DNA of 64,000 nucleotides, from contig NZ_RBAL01000006.1 in NCBI RefSeq assembly GCF_003626535.1, positions 327,767-391,766 of the forward strand. Reading direction: 5' to 3'. The DNA comes from Streptomyces hoynatensis. Lineage in GTDB: Bacteria > Actinomycetota > Actinomycetes > Streptomycetales > Streptomycetaceae. Under the pieces are notes generated by a model. It was not told where the DNA came from and made no database searches. It saw only the letters and a list, made by a program, of their open reading frames with translations. Position 1 is the first letter of the stretch, and the number at the start of each line of letters is the position of its first letter. Below are positions 40,254 through 49,477 of this stretch, piece after piece. The translations under genes were made by a program, and so were the position numbers.

Positions 40254-41033
40254 ATGAGTGGACTTCTCGCCGGCAAGAACATCCTGGTCACCGGGGTCAT
40301 CACCGACGCCTCGATCGGCTTCCAGGTGGCCAGGCTGGCCCAGGAGGAGGGCGCCGAGGTGGTGCTCACCGGCTTCGGCAGGGTGTCGCTCGTGGAGCGG
40401 TTCGCCAAGCGGCTGCCCAAGCCGGTCCCGGTGATCGAGCTCGACGTGCAGAACGGCGAGCACCTGGCCACCCTCGCCGACCGGGTGGCCGAGCAGCTGG
40501 GCGAGGGCATGACCCTCGACGGGGTGGTGCACTCCATCGCCTTCGCGCCCCAGGACGCCCTCGGCGGCAACTTCCTCGAAACGCCCTGGGAGTCGGTCGC
40601 CACGGCCGTCGAGGTCTCGGCCTACTCGCTGAAGTCGCTGACCATGGCGCTGCTTCCGCTGCTGGAGCGGCGCGGCGGTTCGGTCGTGGGCATGGACTTC
40701 GACGCGCGGGTTGCCTGGCCCAAGTACGACTGGATGGGCGTCTCCAAGGCCGCCCTGGAGGCGACGGCCCGTTACCTGGCCAGGGACCTGGGGGAGAAGA
40801 ACATCCGGGTCAACCTGGTGTCGGCCGGGCCGATCAAGTCGATGGCCGCCAAGTCCATCCCCGGCTTCGACGAGCTGGCCAACGTGTGGAACACCCGCGC
40901 CCCGATCGGCTGGGACCTCAGCGACGCGGAGCCCGCCGCGCGCGGCGTGGTGGCCCTGCTGTCCGACTGGTTCCCGAAGACGACCGGCGAGGTCGTCCAC
41001 GTCGACGGCGGCGTGCACATGATGGGCGCCTGA
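40254..41033 (+). CDS. fabI: Enoyl-ACP reductase FabI/InhA
   Basis: The 259-residue protein reduces the enoyl-ACP double bond with NADH, the last step of each elongation round. Family segments are KNILVTGVITDASIGFQVA, SIAFAPQDALGGNF and the catalytic Tyr/Lys pair in YDWMGVSKAALEATARYLARDLG, followed by AGPIKSMAAKSIPGF. It resembles mycobacterial InhA, the isoniazid and triclosan target. The ATG is 2 bp after fabG. Confidence 0.95.
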   Translation: MSGLLAGKNILVTGVITDASIGFQVARLAQEEGAEVVLTGFGRVSLVERFAKRLPKPVPVIELDVQNGEHLATLADRVAEQLGEGMTLDGVVHSIAFAPQDALGGNFLETPWESVATAVEVSAYSLKSLTMALLPLLERRGGSVVGMDFDARVAWPKYDWMGVSKAALEATARYLARDLGEKNIRVNLVSAGPIKSMAAKSIPGFDELANVWNTRAPIGWDLSDAEPAARGVVALLSDWFPKTTGEVVHVDGGVHMMGA

Positions 41034-41069
41034 GCGGCCCCGCACCGGGCCCGCCGCCCTGGACCCGCC

Positions 41070-41101
41070 CGCGCCTCGCCCCTCCACCGGGGCGGGGCGC
41101 G
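41070..41101. terminator. Bidirectional hairpin between fabI and the GntR gene
   Basis: CGCGCCTCGCCCC (41070-41082) pairs, with one mismatch, with GGGGCGGGGCGCG (41089-41101) across 6 nt. It lies between convergent genes. Confidence 0.65.
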
Positions 41102-41144
41102 GGCGCGTGTGGGGGCGCGCGGGATGCGTGGGGCGCGTGAGGTC

Positions 41145-41822
41145 TCAGAGGCAGGCGCCGGCGCGGCAGACCCGCGCGTAGGACCCGGCCTCGGCCGCGG
41201 CGGCCCCCGCGTCGCCCCGGCGCACCGCGGCCACCAGGCCGGTGTGGTCCACGTGGTCCTCCGGGCGCAGCACCTCCCCGACGTCGCTGCGCAGGAAGGC
41301 CCGCAGCACCGCGCCCAGGTCGGCGTACACCGCGCGGAGCACCTCGTTGTGGGAGGCCCCCACGACCGCCAGGTGGAAGGCGGTGTCGGCGCCGACGAAC
41401 CGCTCGGCGTCCCCCGAGTCCCAGGCGGCCTCGCGCCGCGCCAGCAGGGACTCCAGCTGCCGCAGCTCCTCCTCCGTGCGCCGCTGCGCCGCCAGCCGCG
41501 CGGCCTCGGCCTCCAGCGCGCCGCGCAGTTCCGAGACGTCCCGCGGGTCGGCGTCCGCGAAGCGCCGGTGCATCACCCCGGCCAGCTCGCTGGTGGCCGC
41601 CACATAGGTGCCCGAGCCCTGCCTGATGTCGAGCAGGCCGTTGTGCGCGAGCGCCCTGACGGCCTCCCGCACGGTGTTCCTCGCCACACCGAGGCGCTCG
41701 ACCAGTTCGGGCTCGGTCGGGATGCGCGAGCCCACCGGCCATGCGCCCGAGGTGATTTCCCGGCGCAGCCGGACGATCACCTGGTCGGCGAGGGCGGAGC
41801 GGCGGGGCGCGGTCAGTGTCAT
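41145..41822 (-). CDS. GntR/FCD-family transcriptional regulator
   Basis: The 225-residue protein has an N-terminal winged helix (about 8-75: LADQVIVRLRREITSGAWPVGSRIPTEPELVERLGVARNTVREAVRALAHNGLLDIRQGSGTYV) and an all-helical FCD effector domain with ALEAEAARLAAQR, DTAFHLAVVGASHNEVL and EDHVDHTGLVAAVRRGD. The Asp/His residues there normally bind a metal. The ATG at 41822 has GGGAGAG upstream. It is divergent from the CynX-type transporter gene by 64 bp, its likely target. A direct repeat ATGATT (41867-41872, 41875-41880) lies next to that gene's start. Confidence 0.9.
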   Translation of the reverse strand: MTLTAPRRSALADQVIVRLRREITSGAWPVGSRIPTEPELVERLGVARNTVREAVRALAHNGLLDIRQGSGTYVAATSELAGVMHRRFADADPRDVSELRGALEAEAARLAAQRRTEEELRQLESLLARREAAWDSGDAERFVGADTAFHLAVVGASHNEVLRAVYADLGAVLRAFLRSDVGEVLRPEDHVDHTGLVAAVRRGDAGAAAAEAGSYARVCRAGACL

Positions 41823-41886
41823 AACTCTCCCGGAACGTCCGGTCCCCAGGCGAGGGGATTCATCCCATGATTCTATGATTGGGTTC

Positions 41887-43278
41887 ATGGAGTCGATGAG
41901 GGACGACCGTACTCCGCCCGCGAACCCGAAGGCCACCGAGGAGCGCACCCCGGCAGCACAGGGCCCGGCGGGCGGCCCTGCCGCACCCCAGGCCACGGCC
42001 ACCAGGACCGCGCCCGCGGCCCCGCGAGCCGGCGCGGAGCAGGCGGCGGCCGGGCGACCGGCCGCGGCCACCCCGGCCGCCTGGCTGATCGTCGCGGGCC
42101 TGTTCCTCGCCGCGTTCAACCTGCGCCCCGCCGTCGCCGGGCTCGGCCCCCTGCTGGAGGAGGTCCGCGACGGGCTCGGCATGAACGGCGCGGTCGCGGG
42201 CCTGCTGACCTCGCTGCCCGCGCTCTGCTTCGGCCTGTTCGGCATGGCGGCGCCCCGGCTGGCCCGCCGGCTGGGTCCGGGAACCGTGGTCGCGGCCGGG
42301 ATGGCCGCCATCGCCGCCGGCCTCGGCCTGCGCGCCGCCTCCGGCTCCACCCCCGTGTTCCTCCTGTTCAGCGCCCTCGCGCTGGCCGGCATCGCCGTCT
42401 CCAACGTCCTGATGCCGGTGCTCGTCAAGCGCTACTTCCCCGACCGCGTCGGCGCCATGACCGGCCTGTACTCCACCGCCCTGGCGCTGGGCACCTCGGC
42501 CGCCGCCGCGTTCACCATCCCGCTCGCCGACGCCGGGGGCGGCTGGCGTTTCGGCCTCCTCTTCTGGGCGCTCACCGCCGCCGCGGCCGTGCCGGTGTGG
42601 TCGGCCGCGCTGCTGCGCCGCCGCGCCGCGGACCGGGCGCGGGAACGCCCGGACCAGAGGCCGGCCGCGGCGGCCCCGCCGGCCGCCCCCGAGGCGCCGT
42701 TGCGGCTGTCCCGCTCGCCCACCGCCTGGTCGCTCGCCGTCTTCTTCGGGCTGCAGTCCACCGCGGCCTACATCACCATGGGCTGGGCCCCGCAGATCTA
42801 CCGCGACGCCGGGGTGCCCGCGACCACCGCCGGGCTGCTCCTCGCCCTCGTCATGGGCGTCGGCGCCCCGCTCGGCTTCGTGCTGCCCACCCTCGCCGCC
42901 CGGATGCGCCACCAGGGCCCGCTGGCCGCCGGGCTCGGCGCCTGCGGCCTCGTCGGCTACGCCGGCCTCTGGCTCGCCCCCGCGGGCGGGGCCTGGGCCT
43001 GGGCGACCCTGCTCGGCATCGCCAACTGCTGCTTCCCCGTGGCCCTCACCATGATCGGCCTGCGGGCCCGCACCAGCCAGGGCGTCGCCCGGCTGTCGGC
43101 CTTCGTGCAGGGCATCGGCTACCTGATCTCCCTGCCGGGCCCGCTGCTCGTCGGCATCCTGAACGAGGCCACGGGCGGCTGGGAGGTGCCCCTGGCCTTC
43201 ACCACCTGCCTGCTGATCGCCCAGATCGCCGTCGGCCTGCGGGCCGGGCGGGACCGGTGCATCGAGGACGGCGACTGA
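41887..43278 (+). CDS. MFS transporter, CynX/NimT type
   Basis: The 463-residue protein has about 12 membrane helices. NLRPAVAGLGPLLEEVRDGLGM is the family-specific first loop of CynX/NimT carriers, and KRYFPDRVGAMTGLYSTALALGTSAAAA is a second conserved stretch. The first 60 residues are an Ala/Pro/Thr-rich cytoplasmic extension. Members transport cyanate or 2-nitroimidazole, or have unknown substrates. The ATG at 41887 is close to an alternative at 41896. Confidence 0.88.
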   Translation: MESMRDDRTPPANPKATEERTPAAQGPAGGPAAPQATATRTAPAAPRAGAEQAAAGRPAAATPAAWLIVAGLFLAAFNLRPAVAGLGPLLEEVRDGLGMNGAVAGLLTSLPALCFGLFGMAAPRLARRLGPGTVVAAGMAAIAAGLGLRAASGSTPVFLLFSALALAGIAVSNVLMPVLVKRYFPDRVGAMTGLYSTALALGTSAAAAFTIPLADAGGGWRFGLLFWALTAAAAVPVWSAALLRRRAADRARERPDQRPAAAAPPAAPEAPLRLSRSPTAWSLAVFFGLQSTAAYITMGWAPQIYRDAGVPATTAGLLLALVMGVGAPLGFVLPTLAARMRHQGPLAAGLGACGLVGYAGLWLAPAGGAWAWATLLGIANCCFPVALTMIGLRARTSQGVARLSAFVQGIGYLISLPGPLLVGILNEATGGWEVPLAFTTCLLIAQIAVGLRAGRDRCIEDGD

Positions 43279-43294
43279 GTGGAAGACTGGGCAC

Positions 43295-43411
43295 ATGCCA
43301 GCGCTCGACCCCAACCCCACCGGCGGCCACCGGATGCTGCTGATGATCCTCGGCGCCATGCTCGGCGTGACCGTCCTCATCGGCATCATCGCGACCGTCG
43401 CCTCCCCCTGA
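43295..43411 (+). CDS. SGM_5486-type transporter-associated small protein
   Basis: A 38-residue peptide, MPALDPNPTGGHRMLLMILG followed by a single hydrophobic helix ending ATVASP. It starts 16 bp after the CynX-type transporter stop. A small protein family of this size and position beside CynX transporters is known in Streptomyces. It may be a transporter subunit or assembly factor. Confidence 0.8.
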   Translation: MPALDPNPTGGHRMLLMILGAMLGVTVLIGIIATVASP

Positions 43412-43551
43412 ACCGCCTCCCCCTGCCGCCTTCCGCTCGACCCTGACCCCTGACCCCCGCCCCCCGACCTCGCCGGCCCCGGCGCCCCCGGCCCCCGGCC
43501 CCCGGCCGCGCGGCGCGCCCGCCCGTGCCGTGCGCCCGCCCCGCGGCCGGC

Positions 43552-43905
43552 TCAGGGCGACCGGTCAGGTCCCGGCGCCAGCCGCCGCGCCAGCTCGTCC
43601 GGGTGGAGCCCGGCGCGGTCCGCCGCCTCGGTGCGGTAGGCGACGCGGCCCACGACGTGCCCGGTCACCGGGGCCGTCAGCAGCGAGAACACGGCCAGGA
43701 GCAGCAGCGAGGGAATCTCCGTGGCCGGGGCGGTGAGCGAGGCCCCCACCACCGTGAGCAGCAGCCCGAGGGTCTGCACCTTCGACGCCGCGTGCAGCCG
43801 CGAGACCGTGTCCCGGAAACGCACCAGGCCCACGCCGCTGAGCAGGCAGAACGCGGCCCCCGCGAGCAGCAGCGCGGCCGAGGCCGCCTCCAGGGCCGCC
43901 CTCAC
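43552..43905 (-). CDS. mnhG: Mrp/Mnh antiporter subunit G
   Basis: A 117-residue membrane protein with three helices. It carries the MnhG pattern GLVRFRDTVSRLHAASKVQTLGLLLTVVGA and SLLTAPVTGHVVGRVAYRTE. It is the last gene of the six-gene Mrp operon, overlapping mnhF by 4 bp (GTGA). The Mrp complex exchanges cytoplasmic sodium for external protons, supporting salt and alkali tolerance. Confidence 0.9.
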   Translation of the reverse strand: MRAALEAASAALLLAGAAFCLLSGVGLVRFRDTVSRLHAASKVQTLGLLLTVVGASLTAPATEIPSLLLLAVFSLLTAPVTGHVVGRVAYRTEAADRAGLHPDELARRLAPGPDRSP

Positions 43906-44168
43906 CGCATGTCCTCGCGCCGCTGGACCAGACGGGCCGCCGCGAGGGTGCCGACGAAGCCCAGCAGCGCCAGCACGATCACCACATGGCCCCCGGCCGC
44001 CTCCCCGCGCAGCCGGGAGCCCACCACCGCCCCCGCCACCAGCAGCGTGACCAGCGCGTCCAGCGCCACCACCCGGTCCAGCACCCGCGGCCCGCGCAGC
44101 AGCCGCCCCAGCACCAGCAGCCCCGCCGCGACCACCATCGCCAGCGCGGCGAGCGCCGGCCCCCTCAC
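43902..44168 (-). CDS. mnhF: Mrp/Mnh antiporter subunit F
   Basis: An 88-residue three-helix protein with RVLDRVVALDALVTLLVAGAVVGSR, the conserved MnhF region. It overlaps mnhE and mnhG by 4 bp each. The length is typical of MnhF (about 90). Confidence 0.9.
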   Translation of the reverse strand: MRGPALAALAMVVAAGLLVLGRLLRGPRVLDRVVALDALVTLLVAGAVVGSRLRGEAAGGHVVIVLALLGFVGTLAAARLVQRREDMR

Positions 44169-44704
44169 GCCGCCCGCCCGCCGGGCCGGAACACGCGGTG
44201 CAGCCGCCGCTCCACATCCGTCACCTCGCGCCGCCGCCGCTCGGCGTCCCCGGGTCCTTCCAGCGGCAGCGCGTGCAGATACAGCAGCCGGCGCGCCCGG
44301 TCGACCTCAAGCACGAGCGTGCCCGGCATCGTCAGGCTCAGCAGCGCCGTGGAGACAAGCAGCAGCTCGCTGTCGCCGCGCAGCCGCACCTCCACCACGC
44401 CTGTGGAGGCATCGGGCCCCCGGCGCAGCGCCTGCCAGGCCACCACGAACGAGGAGGTCAGCAGCTTGCCCAGCAGGTGCCCCAGCAGCCCGGGCAGCCG
44501 CAGCGGGCGGTAGGGCACCACCCAGCCCACCGGCGGCATCCGCGTCAGGGCCGTCACCCCGGCCGCCACCAGGAGGCCCCCGGCCAGGACCGTCCAGGTC
44601 GGCCTGCCCCACAGCAGGACCCACAGCAGCACGAGCGCCGACAGCGCAAGAGCGCGGCGCAGCAGCCTGCCGGGCGCGGCGCGGGGAACGTTCCGTGGTC
44701 TCAT
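44165..44704 (-). CDS. mnhE: Mrp/Mnh antiporter subunit E
   Basis: A 179-residue protein with two or three N-terminal helices (about 15-53, 85-100) and a cytoplasmic domain with the MnhE pattern STALLSLTMPGTLVLEVDRARRLLYLHAL. It starts with ATG at 44704, overlapping the mnhD stop by 4 bp. Confidence 0.9.
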   Translation of the reverse strand: MRPRNVPRAAPGRLLRRALALSALVLLWVLLWGRPTWTVLAGGLLVAAGVTALTRMPPVGWVVPYRPLRLPGLLGHLLGKLLTSSFVVAWQALRRGPDASTGVVEVRLRGDSELLLVSTALLSLTMPGTLVLEVDRARRLLYLHALPLEGPGDAERRRREVTDVERRLHRVFRPGGRAA

Positions 44705-46209
44705 CCGATGCTTCCTCCCAGGACGGCGTGGCGATACCCCTCCCGCTCCAGCAGGGCGTGCGCGGCCCGTTCGCTGATCCCGCTCAGCTCCGCGGCCCCG
44801 GCCGCCACCCCCACCCCCACCAGCACGATCGCCGCGGTGGCGCCCAGCATCAGCGCCTCGCCGCGGCGCGGCCCGGGCGGCGGCCGCCGCGGCCCCGCCC
44901 CGAACACCGCGCGCCACACCCGCAGCACGGCGTACAGCGTCAGCAGGCTGGTGAGCAGGGCCGCGGCGACCAGTACGGCCGCCGCGCCGCCGCGCCCGGC
45001 CGCGGCCCGCAGCAGCGCGAACTTGGCGACGAACCCCGAGGTCGGCGGCAGCCCCGCGATGCTCATCGCCGGCAGCAGGAACAGCACCGCGACGGGCGCC
45101 GGGGGCGGGGCCGCCGCGGCCAGCCGGCTGAGCGAGGAGGTGCCCGCGGCCCGCACCGCGAGGCCCACCGCGAGGAACAGGCCGGTCTGCACGGCGATGT
45201 GGTGGACCGTGTACAGGACGGTGCCGGTCAGCCCCGCCTCGTCGAAGAGCGCGAGCCCGAAGAGCAGGAAGCCGATGTGGCTGACCAGCACGAAGGACAG
45301 CAGCCTGTTGACGTCGTCCTGGGCGAGGGCGCCGAGCCCGCCGACGAGCAGCGTGGCCACCGCGGCGACCGCGAGCAGCGTCCAGTCGCCCTCCCGGGGG
45401 AAGAGCAGCGTCTGCGTGCGGACCAGGGCGTAGACGCTGACCTTGGTGAGCAGGGCGGCGAAGAGCGCGGTGACGGGCGCCGGGGCGGTCGGGTAGCTGT
45501 CCGGCAGCCAGAAGTGGAGCGGCACCACGGCCGCCTTGATGCCGAACACCACCAGCAGCAGGACGCTGAGCGCGGCCCGCACGTCGCCGGGAACGCCGCC
45601 GATCCGCCCGGCGAGGTCGGCGAGGTTGACGGTGCCGGCCGCGGCGTAGCACAGCGCGATGGTGCTCAGGAAGAGCAGCGAGGAGGCGAGGCTGGTCAGC
45701 GTGTACGTCATTCCGGCGCGGAGGCGGGTGGGGCCCGCGCCCAGGGTGAGGAGCACGTACGAGGCGGTGAGCATCAGCTCGAAGGCCACGAACAGGTTGA
45801 ACAGGTCGCCCGCCAGGAAGGCCAGCCCGACGCCCGCGGTCAGCAGCAGGTAGGCCGGGACGAAGGCCACGGAGGAGACGGAGGCGGCGCGGCCGGCGTC
45901 GGCGAGGTCCTGCCCCGCGGAGAAGACGAGCACGGCCAGGGCGACCGCGAGCGAGACGGTCAGCAGCAGCGCCGACAGCCGGTCGGCGACCAGGGTGATG
46001 CCCAGGGGCGCGGGCCAGCCGCCGAGGGTGGCGGCCCGCGGCCCGCCGCGCTCGGCCAGCACCAGCAGCGCCACCGCGTCGGCCAGCGTGCAGCACAGGA
46101 CGGCCACGCCGAGCAGCTGCCGCGCCGCGTGCCGGCCCGGCAGGGCGAAGGAGATCCCGGCGGCCGGCACCGGAAGCAGCAGCGGCGCCGCAAGCAGCCA
46201 GGCGATCAC
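44701..46209 (-). CDS. mnhD: Mrp/Mnh antiporter subunit D
   Basis: A 502-residue polytopic protein of the NADH dehydrogenase ND4/ND5-like family. FELMLTASYVLLTLGAG, KAAVVPLHFWLPDSYPTAPAPVTALFAALLTKVSVYALVR and SIAGLPPTSGFVAKFALLRA carry the buried charged residues of the proton path. The GTG at 46209 overlaps the mnhC stop by 4 bp. Confidence 0.93.
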   Translation of the reverse strand: MIAWLLAAPLLLPVPAAGISFALPGRHAARQLLGVAVLCCTLADAVALLVLAERGGPRAATLGGWPAPLGITLVADRLSALLLTVSLAVALAVLVFSAGQDLADAGRAASVSSVAFVPAYLLLTAGVGLAFLAGDLFNLFVAFELMLTASYVLLTLGAGPTRLRAGMTYTLTSLASSLLFLSTIALCYAAAGTVNLADLAGRIGGVPGDVRAALSVLLLVVFGIKAAVVPLHFWLPDSYPTAPAPVTALFAALLTKVSVYALVRTQTLLFPREGDWTLLAVAAVATLLVGGLGALAQDDVNRLLSFVLVSHIGFLLFGLALFDEAGLTGTVLYTVHHIAVQTGLFLAVGLAVRAAGTSSLSRLAAAAPPPAPVAVLFLLPAMSIAGLPPTSGFVAKFALLRAAAGRGGAAAVLVAAALLTSLLTLYAVLRVWRAVFGAGPRRPPPGPRRGEALMLGATAAIVLVGVGVAAGAAELSGISERAAHALLEREGYRHAVLGGSIG

Positions 46210-46640
46210 GGGGCGCGCCCCCCGCCGCCCTGGCCCGTCCGCCCCGCTGCCTCGCCGGGACCGGCGGGCGGGGCCGCGTCCTCCCGGTCGTGCACGGTGC
46301 CGATCCGCCGGTCCTCCAGGTCGTCGCGCACCTCGTCGTGCCCGTCGAGCTGCCAGGCGCGGTGCACCAGGGCGAGCAGCAGGGTGGTCACGCCGAAGGT
46401 GATGACGATCGCGGTCAGCGCCATCGCCTGCGGCAGCGGATCGGCGAGCCTGCCGTGCCCGGGAACCAGCGGGGCACGCCCCGGGGCGCCGCCGGACAGG
46501 AGCAGCAGCAGGTTGGCGGCGTGACCCAGCAGGAGGACGCCGAGCAGCACCCGCATCAGCGCCCGGTCGAGGAGCAGGAAGAAACCCGTCGCGAACAGGC
46601 CGCCCACCGTCACGGCCATCGCCAGGTCGAGCGTGGTCAT
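46206..46640 (-). CDS. mnhC: Mrp/Mnh antiporter subunit C
   Basis: A 144-residue NuoK-like protein with three helices. GFFLLLDRALMRVLLGVLLLGHAANLLLL and LADPLPQAMALTAIVITFGVTTLLLALVHRAW are the MnhC signature, including the PQAL/TAIVI region. A charged cytoplasmic tail of about 45 residues is longer than usual. It overlaps the mnhA stop by 4 bp. Confidence 0.92.
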   Translation of the reverse strand: MTTLDLAMAVTVGGLFATGFFLLLDRALMRVLLGVLLLGHAANLLLLLSGGAPGRAPLVPGHGRLADPLPQAMALTAIVITFGVTTLLLALVHRAWQLDGHDEVRDDLEDRRIGTVHDREDAAPPAGPGEAAGRTGQGGGGRAP

Positions 46641-49477
46641 CCGGCCGGCTCCCGGTCCTGGAGCCGGGCCGCGGCCCCGCCCGCCCCCTCTGCCCTGTCC
46701 AGCGCGCACAGCAGGGTGAGGCACACCCCGGCGACCAGCAGGTAGACGCCGATGTCGAAGAAGAGGTTGGTGGCGAAGGAGACGGTGCCAAGCGGCGGCA
46801 GCCGCAGGTGCAGCTCGGTCGCGGCCAGCGGCGGCGCCCCGAAGGCCAGCGGGGCGAGCGCGACCGCGGCGGCCAGCGCCAGCCCGCCCCCGGCCAGGAC
46901 CCGCGGCGTGACCCCGGCCGGCAGCACGGCCCCGGCCCGGCGGCCGGCCAGGTACCGCAGGAAGCACGCCTGCCCGGCGACCAGGCCGCCGGCGAAGCCG
47001 CCGCCCGGCCGGTAGTGGCCGGCGAACAGCAGGTGGCAGGAGAGCAGCAGCACGGCGGGAAACAGCAGCCTGACCACCGGTTCGAGCAGCAACGACCGCT
47101 CCGCCCCGGGCAGCAGGTCCGCCTCGGGCAGCCAGCGCTCGCGCGGCACGTCCCACTCGGCGGCGCGGAAGACGCCCGCCTCCCCGGCCCCCGCGCCGGG
47201 CGGGCGGCGCGAGCGGTGGGCGAGCAGCGCCCCGGCCGCGATCGCGGTGCCGAGCAGAACGCTGATCTCGCCGAGCGTGTCCAGCGCCCGGAAGTCGAGC
47301 AGCAGCGCGGTGACCGCGTTGTGCGAGCCCGTCTCCCCGGCGCGTTCCAGCACGGTGCGGGAGAGCGCGAGGGACTGCCGCACCGCCGTGGCCGACACCG
47401 CGAGGCAGGCCACGCAGGCCCCGGCGAGCACCGCGACGCAGGCGCGCAGGGCCACGAAGGTGCCGTGCGGGCGTTCCGGCGTGAAGCCGGCGGGCAGCCG
47501 GCGCAGCACCAGGACCACGATCACCACCGTGAGGGTCTCCACGAGGAACTGGGTGAGCGCCAGATCCGGCGCGCCCTGGACGAGGAACAGCGCGCCCACG
47601 GCGTAGCCGGCCGCGCCCGCGAACAGCACCGCGGTGAGCCGGTGCCTGATCACCACGAGCGCCGCGCAGCAGGCCAGCACGAGCAGCGCGAGCGGCAGCT
47701 CCACGGGGGAGTGCCAGGGCACGACGTGGGGCAGCGGGGGCCGGTGGACGAGCAGGGAGCCGCCGGGCACCAGCACCACGGTCAGCAGCAGCACCGTCAG
47801 ATACGCCGGCAGGGAGCCGACCTGGGTGTGCCGGGTGAGCCACACGGCCGCCGCCTGCACCCCGCGCACCGACAGCTCGTACCCGCGCCGCCCCTCGGGC
47901 GGGACCGGCAGCCGCCCGGCGGCGCCGGCCAGGGGGCGCCGCGCCAGGTGCAGGGCGATGCCCAGCACCACCGCGGCGGCCGAGAGCAGCAGCGGCCCGC
48001 TCAGCCCGTGCCACAGCGCGGTCCGGTAGGGCGGGTGGGCGTCGGCCACCAGCCCCGGCGCGTCGGCGTAGGGCCCGGCCAGGCCGCCGGTGAGCGGATA
48101 GCCGATGCCGAAGACGAGGGAGACGGCGGTGAGCAGCCAGATCGGGCCGAGGGCGTCCGCGCCCGGGCGGGCGGGCGAGGAGTCCGCGAGCCCCGGCTTG
48201 CGGGCGAAGGCGCCCCACAGGAAGCGCGCCGAGTAGGCCGCGGTCAGCAGCGAGCCGAGGGTCAGGGCGGCCAGCGCCCACCCGCGCCAGGAGAAGGGCG
48301 CGTGCGCGTACCCGTCGTAGGCGGCCTCCTTGCCCAGGTATCCGATCAGCGGCGGAAGCCCGGCCATCGACGCGGTGGACACCACGGCCGTCGCGCACAG
48401 CCACGGCAGCCGGCGGCCGAGCCCCGACAGCCGCCGCGCGTCCCGGGTGCCGGTGGCGTGTTCGAGGGCGCCGACGGTCAGGAACAGCGAGGACTTGAAC
48501 GCGGCGTGGGCCAGCGTCATCTCCTCGCCCGCCAGCCCGGTGGTGCGGGTCCCGGTGCCGAACAACGCGAGGAGCAGGCCGAGTTCGCTGACCGTGCCGT
48601 GGGCGAGCAGCAGCTTGAGGTCGGTCTGGCGCAGCGCCTGCCAGGCCCCCAGCACGAAGGTCAGCAGCCCGGCCGACACCACCAGCGGCCGCCACGGCCC
48701 GAAGCCGGCGAAGCCGGGAGCCAGCCTGGCGACCAGGTACACCCCGCCCTTGACCATGGCCGCCGCGTGCAGGTACGCGCTCACCGGGGCCGGGGCGACC
48801 ATGGCCGCGGGCAGCCAGGCGGCGAAGGGGCCCTGGGCGGACTTGGTGAACGCCCCCAGCAGGACCAGCAGGAGGGCGACCAGGGCGGGCCCGGTGTGCG
48901 GCGGGTCGGCGACCAGACCCGAGAGGCTGGGGGTGCCGGACTCGGCGGCGAGCAGCACCAGGCCGAACAGCATCGGCAGGCCGCCGGCCACCGTGGTGAG
49001 CAGCGCCTGCTGGGCGGCCCGGCGGCGCTCCGCCTCCCGCCCGTCGCCGGCAATCAGCAGGAAGGAGATCACCGAGGTGAGCTCCCAGAAGACGTAGAGC
49101 GCGATCAGGTCGTCGGCGGTGACCAGGCCGAACATGACGCCGGCGAAGGCGAGCAGCAGCCCGGCCTCCCGCCCGCCGCCGTGGAAGTAGCCGGCGCCGT
49201 GGATCAGCACCAGGGCGCCGACGCCGCTGACGAGGAACACCATCAGCAGGGACAGCCCGTCCAGCCGCGCGGCGAAGACCAGGTGCAGCGTCCCGGCCCA
49301 GGTCACCGCCTCCCGCGGGGCGCCGCCCCGCAGGACCAGGGGAACCTGCGCCGCGGCCCAGGCCACCGCGGCGAGCGGGGGCAGCGCCGCCAGGTACCAG
49401 GCGCCGCGCGGCAGGCGGCGGGCCAGCCCCGGGACCAGCGCGGCCACCAGGAGGTGTGCGGCCAGGAGAGCCGGCAC
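46637..49477 (-). CDS. mnhA: Mrp/Mnh antiporter subunits A and B as one protein
   Basis: The 946-residue protein is the ND5-like large subunit (FVFWELTSVISFLLI, KSAQGPFAAWLPAAMVAPAPVSAYLHAAAMVKGGVYLVARL, MAGLPPLIGYLGKEAAYDG), followed by MnhA-specific helices. The C-terminal about 140 residues correspond to MnhB (GHYRPGGGFAGGLVAGQACFLRYLAG, NLFFDIGVYLLVAGV). A fused MnhAB explains why no separate mnhB exists. The GTG at 49477 has AAGGAGGGG upstream. It is the first gene of mnhABCDEFG, with all junctions overlapping by 4 bp. Confidence 0.93.
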   Translation of the reverse strand: MPALLAAHLLVAALVPGLARRLPRGAWYLAALPPLAAVAWAAAQVPLVLRGGAPREAVTWAGTLHLVFAARLDGLSLLMVFLVSGVGALVLIHGAGYFHGGGREAGLLLAFAGVMFGLVTADDLIALYVFWELTSVISFLLIAGDGREAERRRAAQQALLTTVAGGLPMLFGLVLLAAESGTPSLSGLVADPPHTGPALVALLLVLLGAFTKSAQGPFAAWLPAAMVAPAPVSAYLHAAAMVKGGVYLVARLAPGFAGFGPWRPLVVSAGLLTFVLGAWQALRQTDLKLLLAHGTVSELGLLLALFGTGTRTTGLAGEEMTLAHAAFKSSLFLTVGALEHATGTRDARRLSGLGRRLPWLCATAVVSTASMAGLPPLIGYLGKEAAYDGYAHAPFSWRGWALAALTLGSLLTAAYSARFLWGAFARKPGLADSSPARPGADALGPIWLLTAVSLVFGIGYPLTGGLAGPYADAPGLVADAHPPYRTALWHGLSGPLLLSAAAVVLGIALHLARRPLAGAAGRLPVPPEGRRGYELSVRGVQAAAVWLTRHTQVGSLPAYLTVLLLTVVLVPGGSLLVHRPPLPHVVPWHSPVELPLALLVLACCAALVVIRHRLTAVLFAGAAGYAVGALFLVQGAPDLALTQFLVETLTVVIVVLVLRRLPAGFTPERPHGTFVALRACVAVLAGACVACLAVSATAVRQSLALSRTVLERAGETGSHNAVTALLLDFRALDTLGEISVLLGTAIAAGALLAHRSRRPPGAGAGEAGVFRAAEWDVPRERWLPEADLLPGAERSLLLEPVVRLLFPAVLLLSCHLLFAGHYRPGGGFAGGLVAGQACFLRYLAGRRAGAVLPAGVTPRVLAGGGLALAAAVALAPLAFGAPPLAATELHLRLPPLGTVSFATNLFFDIGVYLLVAGVCLTLLCALDRAEGAGGAAARLQDREPAG